From Aerococcus sanguinicola (GTDB taxonomy: Bacteria; Bacillota; Bacilli; Lactobacillales; Aerococcaceae): DNA of 64,000 nucleotides. The translations under genes were made by a program, and so were the position numbers. Below the pieces are notes generated by a model. The model was not told the DNA's origin and made no database searches. It was given only the letters and a program-made list of their open reading frames with translations. Position 1 is the stretch's first letter, and each line of letters begins with the position of its first letter. Positions 18,791 through 27,703 of the stretch are shown in pieces. The stretch is from NCBI RefSeq assembly GCF_001543145.1, contig NZ_CP014160.1:1798001-1862000 (forward strand). The letters are read 5' to 3'.

Positions 18791-19105
18791 GTGAATACAG
18801 GAAAAGAAATGCTTATGGTCATTGTAGACCGTGATACCAGTGATGAAGTGATCGAGGTAGCCCGGCAAGCCGGCGCCCAGGGAGCGACTGTGCTTCATGG
18901 CCGCGGCACGGGGCATGAGGACAAGCTATCGGCCTTCCATATCCATGTCGAACCACAAAAAGAATTGGTTATGATGGCAGTCGAAGCTGACCAAGTAGAT
19001 AGTATCAGCCAAGCCATAGCTGAAGCCTTGGACTTTAACCAACCAGGGACTGGGATCCTTTTTAGCCTACCGATCAATGAAACGACTGGATTATATGAAG
19101 GATAA
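18791..19105 (+). CDS. PII-like nitrogen regulatory family protein
   Basis: This 104-residue protein has the ferredoxin-like PII fold pattern: LMVIVDRDTSDEVIEVARQAG, the T-loop-side signature GATVLHGRGTG, KELVMMAVEADQVDSI, and the C-terminal PGTGILFSLPI. It lacks the tyrosine-bearing T-loop of classical GlnB, so uridylylation is unlikely. PII trimers bind nucleotides and gate partner proteins, often transporters. It starts an operon with a DUF1538 membrane protein (19144) and a second PII-like gene (20636). GTG at 18791 is preferred, about 8 bases after AAAGGAG; GTG at 18785 is possible. Ligand and partner are inferred only from context. Confidence 0.85.
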   Translation: MNTGKEMLMVIVDRDTSDEVIEVARQAGAQGATVLHGRGTGHEDKLSAFHIHVEPQKELVMMAVEADQVDSISQAIAEALDFNQPGTGILFSLPINETTGLYEG

Positions 19106-19143
19106 ATTTGAAAGAAAAAACATGAGAGAAAAAGGAGGACTTT

Positions 19144-20613
19144 ATGGATGTTTTAATCGATAAGTTCAAAGAGGTAGCTTTTTCTGTCATTCCGCTAGTT
19201 GTTATTGTTTTATTAATATCAATGTTTGCTGTTAACGTACCCTCTACCATGATGATGAGTTTCGTCATTGGGGCAGTATTGATTTTAGTGGGATTGACCA
19301 TCTTCCTCTTTGGCATTGAAATCGGGATGACGCCGATTGGGAACCATCTGGGGGACCATGTGGCAGGAAATCCCTCGCGAATTGCCATTGCTGTTTTGAG
19401 TTTTATTATTGGTTTTGCGGTAACGATAGCGGAACCAGACTTACTAATTCTCGGCCAGCAAATTGAAAATGCAACTTCGGGTGTCTTGCCCGGTACAGTG
19501 ACTGTAGTGGCTGTCTCTGTCGGAGTTGGTGTTATGATTGCCTTTGGGGTCTTCAGATTGTTGAAGAACTTTCCCTTGAAATATTTCTTCGCCATTGTTT
19601 ATGCTTTGATTCTTATCTTGGCTATTTTTTCCGATAATTCGGCGATTGCTATGGGCTTTGATGCCTCAGGTGCAACAACAGGAGCTTTAACGACGCCCTT
19701 TATTTTGGCCTTATCGGGAGCTCTAGCAGCTAAAGCTGGGGGCAAACAAGCAGAAGAAAACTCCTTCGGTCTAGTTGGGGCGATGTCAACTGGCCCTATT
19801 CTGGCGGTGCTTTTCTTAATCCTCTTTTCCCAAACGGACTTGCAGGCAGCTGAATCAACGGTGGAATATTCGAACAGTGTAATCGGCCCCATCCTTGCTG
19901 CAATCTGGCCGACTTTGAAAGAGTCCTTGATTGCCTTGGTTCCAATTGTTTTATTCTTTATCTTCATGAATTGGCGCTACTTTAAGTTGAAGGGCCAAGA
20001 ACTCGGCGATATCTTTAAAGGGATTATCTATACAGTTGTTGGTTTGACTATTTTCTTAGTTGGCGTTAACCAAGGTTTTATGGATATGGGCCACTTCTTA
20101 GGCCAAGCCATTGCCGAAATGGGTGATTGGTGGCTGATTATTGCTGGCTTTACCCTAGGTATGGTGGTTGTTCTAGCTGAACCTGCTGTCCACGTTCTGG
20201 GTGAGCAGGTGGAAGACATCACTGGGGGCCATATCCACAACAAGGTTCTGATGGGGGCCTTGTCTATCGGGGTTGCCCTAGCTGTAGGACTTTCTATGGT
20301 GAGAATTTTAAATAGTAATTTAGCCATCTGGCACTTCTTATTGCCAGGCTTTGGGCTAGCTATCCTCTTATCCTTTATGGTACCGAATCTCTTTACCGGG
20401 ATTGCCTTTGATGCGGGTGGGGTAGCTTCGGGCCCGATGACCGCTACCTTTATCTTGGCCTTTGCCCAGGGTGCAGCGGACTTCTTACCCAATGCCGATG
20501 CCCTGGATGCTTTCGGCGTCATAGCTTTTGTTGCTATGGTACCCGTGGTTATGGTAGAATTACTCGGCTTAGTCTTTAAGATTCAAACCAAGAAGACAGG
20601 AATTGAAGAATAG
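19144..20613 (+). CDS. DUF1538 family membrane protein (two internal repeats)
   Basis: This 489-residue integral membrane protein of unknown function has about a dozen hydrophobic segments. It is built from two homologous halves. GLTIFLFGIEIG and AEPDLLILGQQIENATSG in the first match GLTIFLVGVNQG and AEPAVHVLGEQVEDITGG in the second. Likewise FDASGATTGALTTPFILA matches FDAGGVASGPMTATFILA. Such duplication, with glycine-rich polar stretches inside membrane regions, resembles secondary transporters with re-entrant loops. PII-like genes on both sides suggest PII-gated transport. AAAGGAGG precedes the ATG. The substrate is not predictable from sequence. Confidence 0.86.
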   Translation: MDVLIDKFKEVAFSVIPLVVIVLLISMFAVNVPSTMMMSFVIGAVLILVGLTIFLFGIEIGMTPIGNHLGDHVAGNPSRIAIAVLSFIIGFAVTIAEPDLLILGQQIENATSGVLPGTVTVVAVSVGVGVMIAFGVFRLLKNFPLKYFFAIVYALILILAIFSDNSAIAMGFDASGATTGALTTPFILALSGALAAKAGGKQAEENSFGLVGAMSTGPILAVLFLILFSQTDLQAAESTVEYSNSVIGPILAAIWPTLKESLIALVPIVLFFIFMNWRYFKLKGQELGDIFKGIIYTVVGLTIFLVGVNQGFMDMGHFLGQAIAEMGDWWLIIAGFTLGMVVVLAEPAVHVLGEQVEDITGGHIHNKVLMGALSIGVALAVGLSMVRILNSNLAIWHFLLPGFGLAILLSFMVPNLFTGIAFDAGGVASGPMTATFILAFAQGAADFLPNADALDAFGVIAFVAMVPVVMVELLGLVFKIQTKKTGIEE

Positions 20614-20635
20614 AAAGGGGTTGTCAACTAGCCTA

Positions 20636-21310
20636 ATGGAAACCGTATTATTCTTAGCAGTCGTCAAGGCTGGGACCGCGAGCCAATTGATTAAAGCGGC
20701 TAAAGCAGTTGGGGCGCCAGGAGGCACAGTGATTCGTGCGGAAGGTACAATCAGCAGTCGTCTGGCCCATGCCCTCGGCTTTCACGATTCCAAACGTGAA
20801 GTCGTTTTGATTGCAGTGGATAAGTCCCTAGAAGGACGCCTCCACCAAGAATTGAATGACAAATTGAAGCTCGATCGCAAAGGTAAGGGGGTCCTCTTCT
20901 CCTTTGATATTTCTAGCTTCCAGGGCAGTAAGCAGATTAACAGCCCATTTGATGAAAGCCAGGTAGAAGCTTCCGATAGCCAGCTGATGACGGTTATTGT
21001 TGACCGGCAGATGGGCGACCAAGTGGTAGAAGTTTCCCGTGAAGCTGGTGCCCGAGGTGCAACGATCCTGCACGGGCGTGGAACAGGTGTGCATGAGACG
21101 GGCAAGGTCTTTAACTTCCCGATTGAACTTGAAAAAGAGATCGTGGTTATGGTGATCCCAAGCGCTCTCGTTCAAGAAATTTCAGATAAAATTATTACTG
21201 AAACAGACTTATGCAAACCAGGGCGCGGGATTTTGTTCACTGTGCCCGTGAATTCCAAACGTGGACTCGTTCCACCCAAGCCAGCAGACGAAGTGTCAAG
21301 TGAGCTTTAG
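20636..21310 (+). CDS. Tandem PII-like regulatory protein
   Basis: About 224 residues contain two PII-like domains in series. The first (FLAVVKAGTASQLIKAAKA, GGTVIRAEGTISS, GKGVLFSFDI) is divergent. The second (MTVIVDRQMGDQVVEVSREAG, GATILHGRGTG, GRGILFTVPV) is very close to the PII-like protein at 18791. The start is uncertain: ATG at 20636 is a little far from AAAGGGG (20614-20620), and TTG at 20621 is too close. It directly follows the DUF1538 gene. A fused pseudo-dimer could form mixed trimers with the single-domain protein; that is inference. Confidence 0.83.
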   Translation: METVLFLAVVKAGTASQLIKAAKAVGAPGGTVIRAEGTISSRLAHALGFHDSKREVVLIAVDKSLEGRLHQELNDKLKLDRKGKGVLFSFDISSFQGSKQINSPFDESQVEASDSQLMTVIVDRQMGDQVVEVSREAGARGATILHGRGTGVHETGKVFNFPIELEKEIVVMVIPSALVQEISDKIITETDLCKPGRGILFTVPVNSKRGLVPPKPADEVSSEL

Positions 21311-21320
21311 TCTAAAAACA

Positions 21321-21349
21321 TTGCTATTTGGCGCGCATCATGTTAAACT
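21321..21349 (+). promoter_or_regulatory. Promoter of the rimP-nusA operon
   Basis: TTGCTA (21321-21326), a 17-base spacer and TAAACT (21344-21349) preceded by TGT. Confidence 0.7.
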
Positions 21350-21375
21350 ATAAATGTAATTAAGGGACCAGTGAG

Positions 21376-21402
21376 GAGTGAGCGGGAACGCTCACTCTTT
21401 TT
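21376..21402 (+). terminator. Intrinsic terminator in the rimP-nusA leader
   Basis: A perfect 9-bp stem, GAGTGAGCG (21376-21384) with CGCTCACTC (21389-21397), has a GGAA loop and is followed by TTTTT. It lies between the operon promoter and rimP, so besides ending the PII operon it can act as an attenuator. Confidence 0.9.
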
Positions 21403-21427
21403 CATGAAATAGAAAGTGGGGGATTGT

Positions 21428-21901
21428 GTGGCAAGAGTCATTGATGAAGTCAGAACGTTAATCGAGCCGAAGTTAGAGGAACTCGCTTATGACTTGTTCG
21501 ACATGGAATATACAAAAGAAGGAAAGAATTGGTATCTGCGTATCTATATCGATAAGCTTGGAGGGGTCACCATTGAAGACTGTGTGACTGTTTCAGAAGT
21601 TTTATCAGAAATTTTAGACCAAGCAGATCCTGATCCAATCCCTGGCGCTTATTATCTGGAAGTTTCATCGCCCGGTGCCGAGCGTCCACTGAAGAATGAG
21701 GCGGATATCCAAGCTTCCATTGGCAAATGGGTCCACCTCAAGCTCTATCAAGCCTTTGAAGGGGCTAAGGAATGGGAAGGACGCCTCCTCCAAGCAGATG
21801 AAGAAGCTTTTACCATAGAAGTTAAAGATAAGACGCGGCGGATTGAAAAGACGATTCCGCGTCAGCTTGTGGCCTTAATTCGTTTGGCCATTGAATTTTA
21901 A
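21428..21901 (+). CDS. rimP: Ribosome maturation factor RimP
   Basis: RimP assists maturation of the 30S subunit. With GTG at 21428 the protein has 157 residues, the family norm, starting MARVIDEVRTLIEPKLEELAYDL. Typical blocks are LRIYIDKLGGVTIEDCVTVS and YYLEVSSPGAERPL. AGTGGGGG lies 6-7 bases before this GTG, favouring it over an in-frame GTG 12 bases upstream. nusA follows after 20 bases. The order rimP-nusA-ylxR-ylxQ-infB-rbfA is the standard Firmicute operon. Confidence 0.96.
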   Translation: MARVIDEVRTLIEPKLEELAYDLFDMEYTKEGKNWYLRIYIDKLGGVTIEDCVTVSEVLSEILDQADPDPIPGAYYLEVSSPGAERPLKNEADIQASIGKWVHLKLYQAFEGAKEWEGRLLQADEEAFTIEVKDKTRRIEKTIPRQLVALIRLAIEF

Positions 21902-21921
21902 TTGAGTTAAAGGGGATTAGA

Positions 21922-23259
21922 ATGGGAAAAGAATTAATTCAAGCCTTTGAAACATTGGAAAACGAAAAAGGAATTTCAAAGGAAGTTATTATTGAAGCCT
22001 TGGAAGCAGCCCTTGTTTCTGCTTACAAGCGTAATTACAAACAAGCACAGAACGTGGAAGTCCACTTCGATGAGAAGAAGGGTGAAATCAAGGTCTATGC
22101 GGTTAAAGAAGTCGTCGACCTCGTGATGGACTCAACCCTGGAAGTTTCCTTGGAAGAGGCCCACGAACGGAATACCGCTTATGAGGTGGGGGATAAGATT
22201 CGCTTCGAGGTCACCCCTAAAGACTTCGGCCGGATTGCTGCCCAAACTGCTAAACAAGTGGTTACCCAACGGATCCGTGAGGCGGAACGCAATATCATCT
22301 ATAATGAATTTATCGATTATGAAGATGATCTATTGACAGGGACTGTTGAGCGTCAAGACCGTCGCTATGTTTATATTAATCTAGGGAAGATCGAAGCGGC
22401 CTTAACACCAGAAGGTCAAATTCCAGGTGAACACTTTGAATCCCACGATCGTGTCCAAGTTTATGTGGAAAGGGTCGAAAATACGACTAAGGGCCCTCAA
22501 ATTTATGTCAGTCGCAGCCATCCTAATATGTTGAAGCGACTTTTTGAACAAGAAGTACCGGAGATTTATGATGGGACGGTTGAAATCAAGGCCATTGCCC
22601 GTGAAGCTGGAGACCGGTCCAAGATGGCTGTTTACTCTCATGACCCTAATGTGGACGCAGTCGGAACCTGCGTTGGCCCACGGGGTTCGCGTGTACAGAC
22701 CATTGTGGATGAACTTCACGGTGAGAATATGGACATTGTGGAATGGACAGAAGATCCAGCCCAATTGATCAAGAATGCCCTGAATCCAGCAGAGGTTCTA
22801 GAAGTTCACTTCGTTCCTAATGAACGCTCTTGTGTGGTCGTTGTGCCTAACCACCACCTTTCCCTAGCGATTGGGAAACGGGGGCAAAATGCCCGCTTGG
22901 CGGCTAAACTGACCAACTATAAGATTGATATTAAGTCAGAAGAAGAATTCGATGCCTTCCAAGCTTCAGAAGAGTATGAAGCGCTCTTCCATCCCGAGAT
23001 GGTTGAGGAAGAAGTGCTGGCTGAGGAAGGCACTGCGCCTGCTGAACCAGCAGAAGATGATGAGCTTTTAGCGGTTGCGGATGAAGTGGAAGCTATTGAA
23101 GAAGAAGTAGCTGCTGAGGACCTAGATGACCAAGGTCTCCGTGCTGACGATATCGAAGAAGGCAATCTTGGCCCTGACCAGATGGAAGATGCGGTAGCCG
23201 ATATCGAAAATGATAGCGAGACCTCTTATGACGACTTACAAGAGGACTTTGAAATTTAG
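21922..23259 (+). CDS. nusA: Transcription termination/antitermination factor NusA
   Basis: NusA binds RNA polymerase and affects pausing and intrinsic termination. In order: the polymerase-binding N-terminal domain (1-~125), the S1 domain ([22 protein letters not shown]), and two KH domains containing DPVGTCVGxxGSRVQ-like ([19 protein letters not shown]) and [12 protein letters not shown]. The core ends near residue 355. An acidic, low-complexity tail of about 85 residues rich in E, D and A follows, making the protein (445) longer than the roughly 370 residues common in Bacilli. It may be auto-regulated through the leader terminator at 21376. Confidence 0.97.
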   Translation: MGKELIQAFETLENEKGISKEVIIEALEAALVSAYKRNYKQAQNVEVHFDEKKGEIKVYAVKEVVDLVMDSTLEVSLEEAHERNTAYEVGDKIRFEVTPKDFGRIAAQTAKQVVTQRIREAERNIIYNEFIDYEDDLLTGTVERQDRRYVYINLGKIEAALTPEGQIPGEHFESHDRVQVYVERVENTTKGPQIYVSRSHPNMLKRLFEQEVPEIYDGTVEIKAIAREAGDRSKMAVYSHDPNVDAVGTCVGPRGSRVQTIVDELHGENMDIVEWTEDPAQLIKNALNPAEVLEVHFVPNERSCVVVVPNHHLSLAIGKRGQNARLAAKLTNYKIDIKSEEEFDAFQASEEYEALFHPEMVEEEVLAEEGTAPAEPAEDDELLAVADEVEAIEEEVAAEDLDDQGLRADDIEEGNLGPDQMEDAVADIENDSETSYDDLQEDFEI

Positions 23260-23290
23260 GTCGAGCCAGTGACTTGAAGGAGGGACAGCC

Positions 23291-23593
23291 TTGAAAAAGA
23301 AAAAAATTCCCATGCGGAAATGTGTGGTCTCCAATGAACAGGTCCCTAAGAAGGACTTAGTGCGTGTGGTCCGAACACCTGAAAAGGAAGTCGCCATTGA
23401 CCCCAGCGGTAAAATGAATGGCCGCGGTGCTTATGTGAGCTTGGACTCAGACCTCGTCCAAAAAGCCTGGGACAAACATCTCCTGGACCGTCATCTCAAT
23501 GTCGATATTTCAGATGAATTCTACGAAGAATTGAAAGCCTACGTTGCCCACCAAAAGGCGCGTAAGGAATTATTTGAAAATGAAGAATTCTAA
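23291..23593 (+). CDS. ylxR: YlxR (RnpM) family RNA-binding protein
   Basis: This 100-residue basic protein carries the YlxR signature MRKCVVSNEQVPKKDLVRVVR and GRGAYVS. YlxR has been described as an RNase P modulator in Bacilli. It begins at a TTG preceded by AAGGAGGGAC, and its coding end overlaps the start of ylxQ by 14 bases. It sits at its usual place between nusA and the L7Ae-like gene. Confidence 0.92.
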   Translation: MKKKKIPMRKCVVSNEQVPKKDLVRVVRTPEKEVAIDPSGKMNGRGAYVSLDSDLVQKAWDKHLLDRHLNVDISDEFYEELKAYVAHQKARKELFENEEF

Positions 23594-23867
23594 GTTAAAC
23601 CGCCTGGGCCTAGCCCAAGTGGCGGGTAAATTGGAGAGTGGCGAAGACCAAGTGCTTAAGGCAATTCGTTCAGGCCAAGCTAAGTTGGTTTTTGTAGCCA
23701 ATGATGCCAGCCCGCGGACACAAAAAAAATTTAAAGATAAATGTTCATATTATAAGATACCTATTAACTTAGACCATGATACGCTAGCTATCAGCCAGGC
23801 ACTGGGCAAGAAACGTTCGACTTGTGCCCTAACTGATTCTGGTTTTGCCAAGGCGTTTTTGGACTAA
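23580..23867 (+). CDS. ylxQ: YlxQ, L7Ae-family RNA-binding protein
   Basis: This 95-residue member of the L7Ae/L30e family probably binds kink-turn RNA. Visible motifs are LNRLGLAQVAGKLESGEDQVLKAI, LVFVANDASPRTQKKF and a C-terminal ALGKKRSTCALTDSGFA. The ATG at 23580 lies inside the ylxR end, and an extended upstream frame is rejected because it fully overlaps ylxR. Its ribosomal or K-turn target is unknown. Confidence 0.9.
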   Translation: MKNSKLNRLGLAQVAGKLESGEDQVLKAIRSGQAKLVFVANDASPRTQKKFKDKCSYYKIPINLDHDTLAISQALGKKRSTCALTDSGFAKAFLD

Positions 23868-23899
23868 GCCTAATTAAAGTAAGTATAGGAGAGAAAAAT

Positions 23900-23911
23900 A
23901 TGAGTGCATAG
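23900..23911 (+). other. Minimal ORF (Met-Ser-Ala-stop) before infB
   Basis: AGGAGAGAAAAAT is followed by ATG AGT GCA TAG, a three-codon ORF 19 bases before the infB start. It could be a chance event or a translation-coupling device. Confidence 0.3.
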
Positions 23912-23930
23912 ATAAAGGGAAGGTGATGAC

Positions 23931-26111
23931 ATGTCAAAAAAACGTGTCTATGAGTACGCAAAAGAAAAGAACTTATCCAGTAAGGAAGTATTGAAGAAAG
24001 CCAAAGAAGCTGGCCTAGAATTCAAGAGCCATATGTCTTCAATGTCTGATGATCAAATTAAACAGCTTGACCAAGCCCTAGCGAAGAAGAAGGACCAGGA
24101 CAAGCCTGCCCAGAATACGCAAAAGGCCAAGAAAAATAACACGAATAAAGCGAAAGCAAATGACCAAGACAAGAAGGGCAAAACAAAGAAAGATCAGGCA
24201 AAAGGAAATATGAGCAAAAACAAAAATAAGAAGAAAAATCAAAATAAACGGCAGCGTAACCAGAATAAAAACAACCACAAGCATCCAAACTACAACAAAC
24301 GGAAGAAAATCCACCATGACCAACCTAAGAACAATAAGCCTAAGGAACTTCCAGAAAAAGTTGTCTTTACCGACGGGATGACAGTGGCTGAGCTGGCTAA
24401 GAAAATTAAACGCTCACCAGCTGATATCATTAAGAAGCTCTTCATGATGGGGATCATGGCCACTCAAAACGAATCCCTAGAGCGTGATGCCATTGAATTA
24501 ATCCTCGATGATTACGGCATTGAAGCCGAAGAAAAAGTAATTGTTGACCGGTCTGACTTTGACCACTACTTCGAAGAAGCAGCCAATGAAGAGGAAGACA
24601 AGCTGAAGAGCCGTCCCGCTGTTGTGACGATTATGGGTCACGTTGACCACGGGAAAACCACCTTATTGGATTACTTGCGTCAAGCCAATGTGGTTGAAGG
24701 TGAAGCCGGGGGCATTACCCAGCACATCGGGGCCTACCAGGTCAAGGCCAATGATGAATTGATTACCTTCCTCGATACCCCAGGACACGCGGCCTTCACT
24801 ACCATGCGGGCTCGTGGGGCAGACGTTACCGATATTGTTATCATTGTTGTTGCGGCAGATGATGGCGTAATGCCACAGACTGTTGAAGCGATCAACCATG
24901 CCAAAGCAGCTGATGTGCCAATCATTGTTGCTGTCAACAAGATCGATAAGCCAACTGCCAATCCTGACCGGGTGAAAAATGAGTTAATGGAATACGGCCT
25001 AGTCCCTGAAGAATGGGGCGGGGACACCATCTTTGTCAATATTTCTGCTAAGTTTGGGGAAAATATCGATGAACTATTAGAAATGATTCTACTGATCTCT
25101 GAAGTGGAAGAATATAAGGCCAACCCAGATACCTATGCTATCGGCTCTGTAATTGAAGCCCGCTTGGATGCCCATCGTGGGGCCATTGCTACGGTCTTAG
25201 TTCAAAATGGGACCCTCCATACTGGAGATGCTATTGTTGTTGGGGATACCTATGGCCGGGTTCGGACCATGGTCAATGACCAGGGCCGCCGCATCCATGA
25301 CGCCAGCCCATCTACTCCAGTCGAAATCACTGGTCTGCAAAATGCGCCTTCAGCTGGGGACCGCTTCGTTGTCTTTGAAGATGAGAAGACAGCGCGTACG
25401 GTAGGTGAAGAACGCGCTTCTCGGGCTCAAGAAGAACGTCGCCAAGCCCATACCAAGGTTACCTTGGATAATCTCTTTGATACCATTAAGGAAGGTCAAA
25501 TGAAGACCGTTAATGTGATTATCAAGGCCGACGTCCAAGGTTCAGCTGAAGCCCTAGCAGGTAGCTTGAAGAAGATCGATGTGGAAGATGTTCGCGTTGA
25601 TATTGTCCACAGTGCTGTCGGTGCGGTAAACGAAAGTGACGTGACCCTTGCTTCCGCTTCCAACGCTATCATTATTGGCTTCAACGTACGCCCAACCCCT
25701 CAAGCTAAGGCCCAAGCCCAAGCTGAAGATGTTGAAATCCGTCTCCACAATGTCATCTATAATGCCATCCAAGAGATTGAAGACGCCATGACCGGCCTCC
25801 TTGATCCTGAATACGAAGAACAAGTGACAGGTGAAGTGGTTATCCGTGAAACCTACAAGGTATCTAAAGTCGGAACCATCGGTGGGGCCTATGTCACTAA
25901 CGGTGTGATTCGTCGCTCTAGCAAGGTCCGCGTGATCCGCGATAATATTGTTATCTACGATGGTGAATTGGCTTCTCTGCGTCGTTTCAAAGACGATGTG
26001 AAAGAAGTCAGCAAGGGCTTTGAATGCGGCTTAATGATCGAAAACTATAACGATATCAAGGTTGATGATATTATTGAACCTTACGAAATGGTTGAAATTA
26101 AACGTAAATAA
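23931..26111 (+). CDS. infB: Translation initiation factor IF-2
   Basis: IF-2 brings initiator tRNA to the 30S subunit and promotes subunit joining using GTP. The 726 residues start with the N-terminal helical fold [21 protein letters not shown], then a lysine/asparagine-rich low-complexity linker (about 45-135) that includes many KN repeats. A second IF2_N segment ([13 protein letters not shown]) follows. The GTPase domain has G1 GHVDHGKT (from G236), DTPGHAAF and NKIDK. Domains II-IV complete the usual architecture. The ATG follows GGGAAGGTG. Confidence 0.98.
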   Translation: MSKKRVYEYAKEKNLSSKEVLKKAKEAGLEFKSHMSSMSDDQIKQLDQALAKKKDQDKPAQNTQKAKKNNTNKAKANDQDKKGKTKKDQAKGNMSKNKNKKKNQNKRQRNQNKNNHKHPNYNKRKKIHHDQPKNNKPKELPEKVVFTDGMTVAELAKKIKRSPADIIKKLFMMGIMATQNESLERDAIELILDDYGIEAEEKVIVDRSDFDHYFEEAANEEEDKLKSRPAVVTIMGHVDHGKTTLLDYLRQANVVEGEAGGITQHIGAYQVKANDELITFLDTPGHAAFTTMRARGADVTDIVIIVVAADDGVMPQTVEAINHAKAADVPIIVAVNKIDKPTANPDRVKNELMEYGLVPEEWGGDTIFVNISAKFGENIDELLEMILLISEVEEYKANPDTYAIGSVIEARLDAHRGAIATVLVQNGTLHTGDAIVVGDTYGRVRTMVNDQGRRIHDASPSTPVEITGLQNAPSAGDRFVVFEDEKTARTVGEERASRAQEERRQAHTKVTLDNLFDTIKEGQMKTVNVIIKADVQGSAEALAGSLKKIDVEDVRVDIVHSAVGAVNESDVTLASASNAIIIGFNVRPTPQAKAQAQAEDVEIRLHNVIYNAIQEIEDAMTGLLDPEYEEQVTGEVVIRETYKVSKVGTIGGAYVTNGVIRRSSKVRVIRDNIVIYDGELASLRRFKDDVKEVSKGFECGLMIENYNDIKVDDIIEPYEMVEIKRK

Positions 26112-26124
26112 GAGGTGAAAAATT

Positions 26125-26478
26125 ATGGCTAAGTACCGTGTGGAACGCGTTGCCCAGGAAATCCTCCGGGAAGTCAATGACATCCTGCAAAAACGGGTCA
26201 AAGATCCCCGGGTCGAAAACGTCACCATCACTGATGTTGATGTAACTGGCGACCTCCAACAAGCCACGGTTTACTATTCGACTCTAGATAAGTCCGAAAG
26301 TAAGCGAGAAGAAGTGCAAAAAGGCTTAGACAAGGCATCTGGCCTTATCCGAAGTGAAGTTGGTAAGCGCCTGCAAATTTATAAAACACCTGAATTAAGC
26401 TTTAAGCGCGATAGTTCGCTCGAATACGGTGAGCATATCGATGCCTTGTTGAATAAGATTAAAGCTGAAGACAAATAG
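26125..26478 (+). CDS. rbfA: Ribosome-binding factor A
   Basis: RbfA is a 30S maturation factor needed for 16S rRNA 5' end processing and cold adaptation. This 117-residue protein has the KH-like pattern YRVERVAQEILREVNDIL, KDPRVENVTITDVDVTGDL and PELSFKRDSSLEYGEHI. AGAGGTG precedes the ATG. It is the last gene of the nusA-infB operon, followed by a bidirectional terminator. Confidence 0.97.
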   Translation: MAKYRVERVAQEILREVNDILQKRVKDPRVENVTITDVDVTGDLQQATVYYSTLDKSESKREEVQKGLDKASGLIRSEVGKRLQIYKTPELSFKRDSSLEYGEHIDALLNKIKAEDK

Positions 26479-26503
26479 AAAAAGATTTTATTCTTTAAAT
26501 GAC

Positions 26504-26551
26504 AAAAAAGCAAGCCAGGACTGGATCCATCCAGTTCCTGGCTTGCTTTTT
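26504..26551. terminator. Bidirectional terminator between rbfA and the LLM oxidoreductase
   Basis: AAAAAGCAAGCCAGGA pairs perfectly with TCCTGGCTTGCTTTTT, with a further inner ACTGGAT/ATCCAGT palindrome, giving T runs on both strands. Confidence 0.93.
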
Positions 26552-26556
26552 AAGGT

Positions 26557-27564
26557 TTAAGCTTGGGCGAGCTGGTCGTAGATTAATTGATAGGACCGGC
26601 GCCGGGCATCTTGGTCTGCTAGAGGCGTGTAGATCATGATTTCATCAAATTGATAGCGATCTTTTTCTTCCAGCAGAATATCGCGCACTTCTTCGGCCGT
26701 TCCTTTGACGAAGATCCGTCGTTTTTCTTGTTCTTGAATAAAGTGTTCGGCCTGAGGGGATAAGTTGATAGCTGCAGCTTCTTCGGCAGATAAGATGGGG
26801 TTAAAGCGGTTTTGAGCCTGTTCGAAGCGGGCGATTTCCAAGGACTTAGCTTGGTAGTCTGCTTCTTCATGGCTGTCTGCTGCGACCACCATATAGGTCG
26901 ACATGGTTTGTGGTTCTTGGTGGAAGGCGCTTGGGCGGAAGCTTTGCCGGTAGTGGTTGAAGATATCAACCGGCGCTTTAACCCCAAAGAACTTGGCAAA
27001 GCTATAGCCCATTCCTAAACGACCACTGTGGCCCGCTGAGTCACCGCTCGAGCCTAGCATCCAAGCTTGGGGCAGGCTTTCAAGTCCCTGGGGCGAGGCT
27101 TCAATCCCTTGATAGAGAGGGTCTGTCCGGTCTTCTTCACTGATGAATTGGAGAATGGTCGCTGTTTTTTGGTAGAGATCATCCGGCCAGTTGGGGTCGC
27201 CTTGGCCCAGGGCATAGATTGCCTGACGTCCTCCGCCTGGTGCCCGTCCAATACCGAGGTCCACCCGGTCAGGAGCTAGCGTGGCTAATGATTTGAAGAC
27301 TTCAGCAATCTTCAGAGGGGAATAGTGCATGATCATGGTCCCTCCCGTCCCCACACGAATTTGTTGGCTAGCAGCAGCCACATAGGCAGCAAGGATTTCT
27401 GGAGCGGAAGAACCGTGCGTTCCTGAGCCATGGTGTTCCGCATACCAGATCCGCTGGTAGCCGATTTGGTCGAGGTACTGGGCGAGTTGGATACTGTCGG
27501 CATAGGCCTGGCTTAAGTTTTTATCCTTGGGCCGGCTAATGAGATCGAGAGCAGATAATTTCAT
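26557..27564 (-). CDS. LLM class flavin-dependent oxidoreductase
   Basis: This 335-residue protein belongs to the bacterial luciferase-like monooxygenase superfamily, which uses reduced flavin with oxygen. Family features are the N-terminal LSALDLISRPKD, IWYAEHHGSGTHGSSAPEIL with the characteristic AEHH, VGTGGTMIMHYSPLKIAE and the phosphate-contact block LGIGRAPGG. It resembles the luciferase-family group 1 proteins that lack an assigned substrate. AAGGAGG lies upstream of the ATG. It is transcribed alone, divergently from truB; TTGCTT-17-TAGAAT on the minus strand (27591-27619) is a good promoter. Confidence 0.88.
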   Translation of the reverse strand: MKLSALDLISRPKDKNLSQAYADSIQLAQYLDQIGYQRIWYAEHHGSGTHGSSAPEILAAYVAAASQQIRVGTGGTMIMHYSPLKIAEVFKSLATLAPDRVDLGIGRAPGGGRQAIYALGQGDPNWPDDLYQKTATILQFISEEDRTDPLYQGIEASPQGLESLPQAWMLGSSGDSAGHSGRLGMGYSFAKFFGVKAPVDIFNHYRQSFRPSAFHQEPQTMSTYMVVAADSHEEADYQAKSLEIARFEQAQNRFNPILSAEEAAAINLSPQAEHFIQEQEKRRIFVKGTAEEVRDILLEEKDRYQFDEIMIYTPLADQDARRRSYQLIYDQLAQA

Positions 27565-27590
27565 GTAAAGGCCTCCTTACTTTTTATTAG

Positions 27591-27619
27591 ATTCTATCAG
27601 CTTATTTGAAGGAAAGCAA
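27591..27619 (-). promoter_or_regulatory. Promoter of the LLM oxidoreductase
   Basis: On the minus strand TTGCTT, a 17-base spacer and TAGAAT preceded by TGA. Confidence 0.65.
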
Positions 27620-27645
27620 AAATTCCAGATTCCTTAGCAGATACC

Positions 27646-27674
27646 TTCAGCTTTCCAGGGGAATTTGTTATAAT
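27646..27674 (+). promoter_or_regulatory. Promoter of truB-ribF-hemW
   Basis: TATAAT (27669-27674) preceded by TGT, with TTCAGC 17 bases upstream; an extended -10 promoter. Confidence 0.65.
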
Positions 27675-27703
27675 GACTGAGATACGGAGAAGGAGGATTG
27701 TTT

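Noticed and set aside
19074-20522. Long minus-strand frames of 173, 122 and 164 codons
   Set aside because: They mirror the hydrophobic DUF1538 gene, have lysine/isoleucine-rich composition typical of antisense frames and lack start signals.
24078-24323. Hydrophobic minus-strand frame resembling a membrane protein
   Set aside because: It is the complement of the Lys/Asn-rich linker of IF-2, whose codons read as hydrophobic residues on the other strand.
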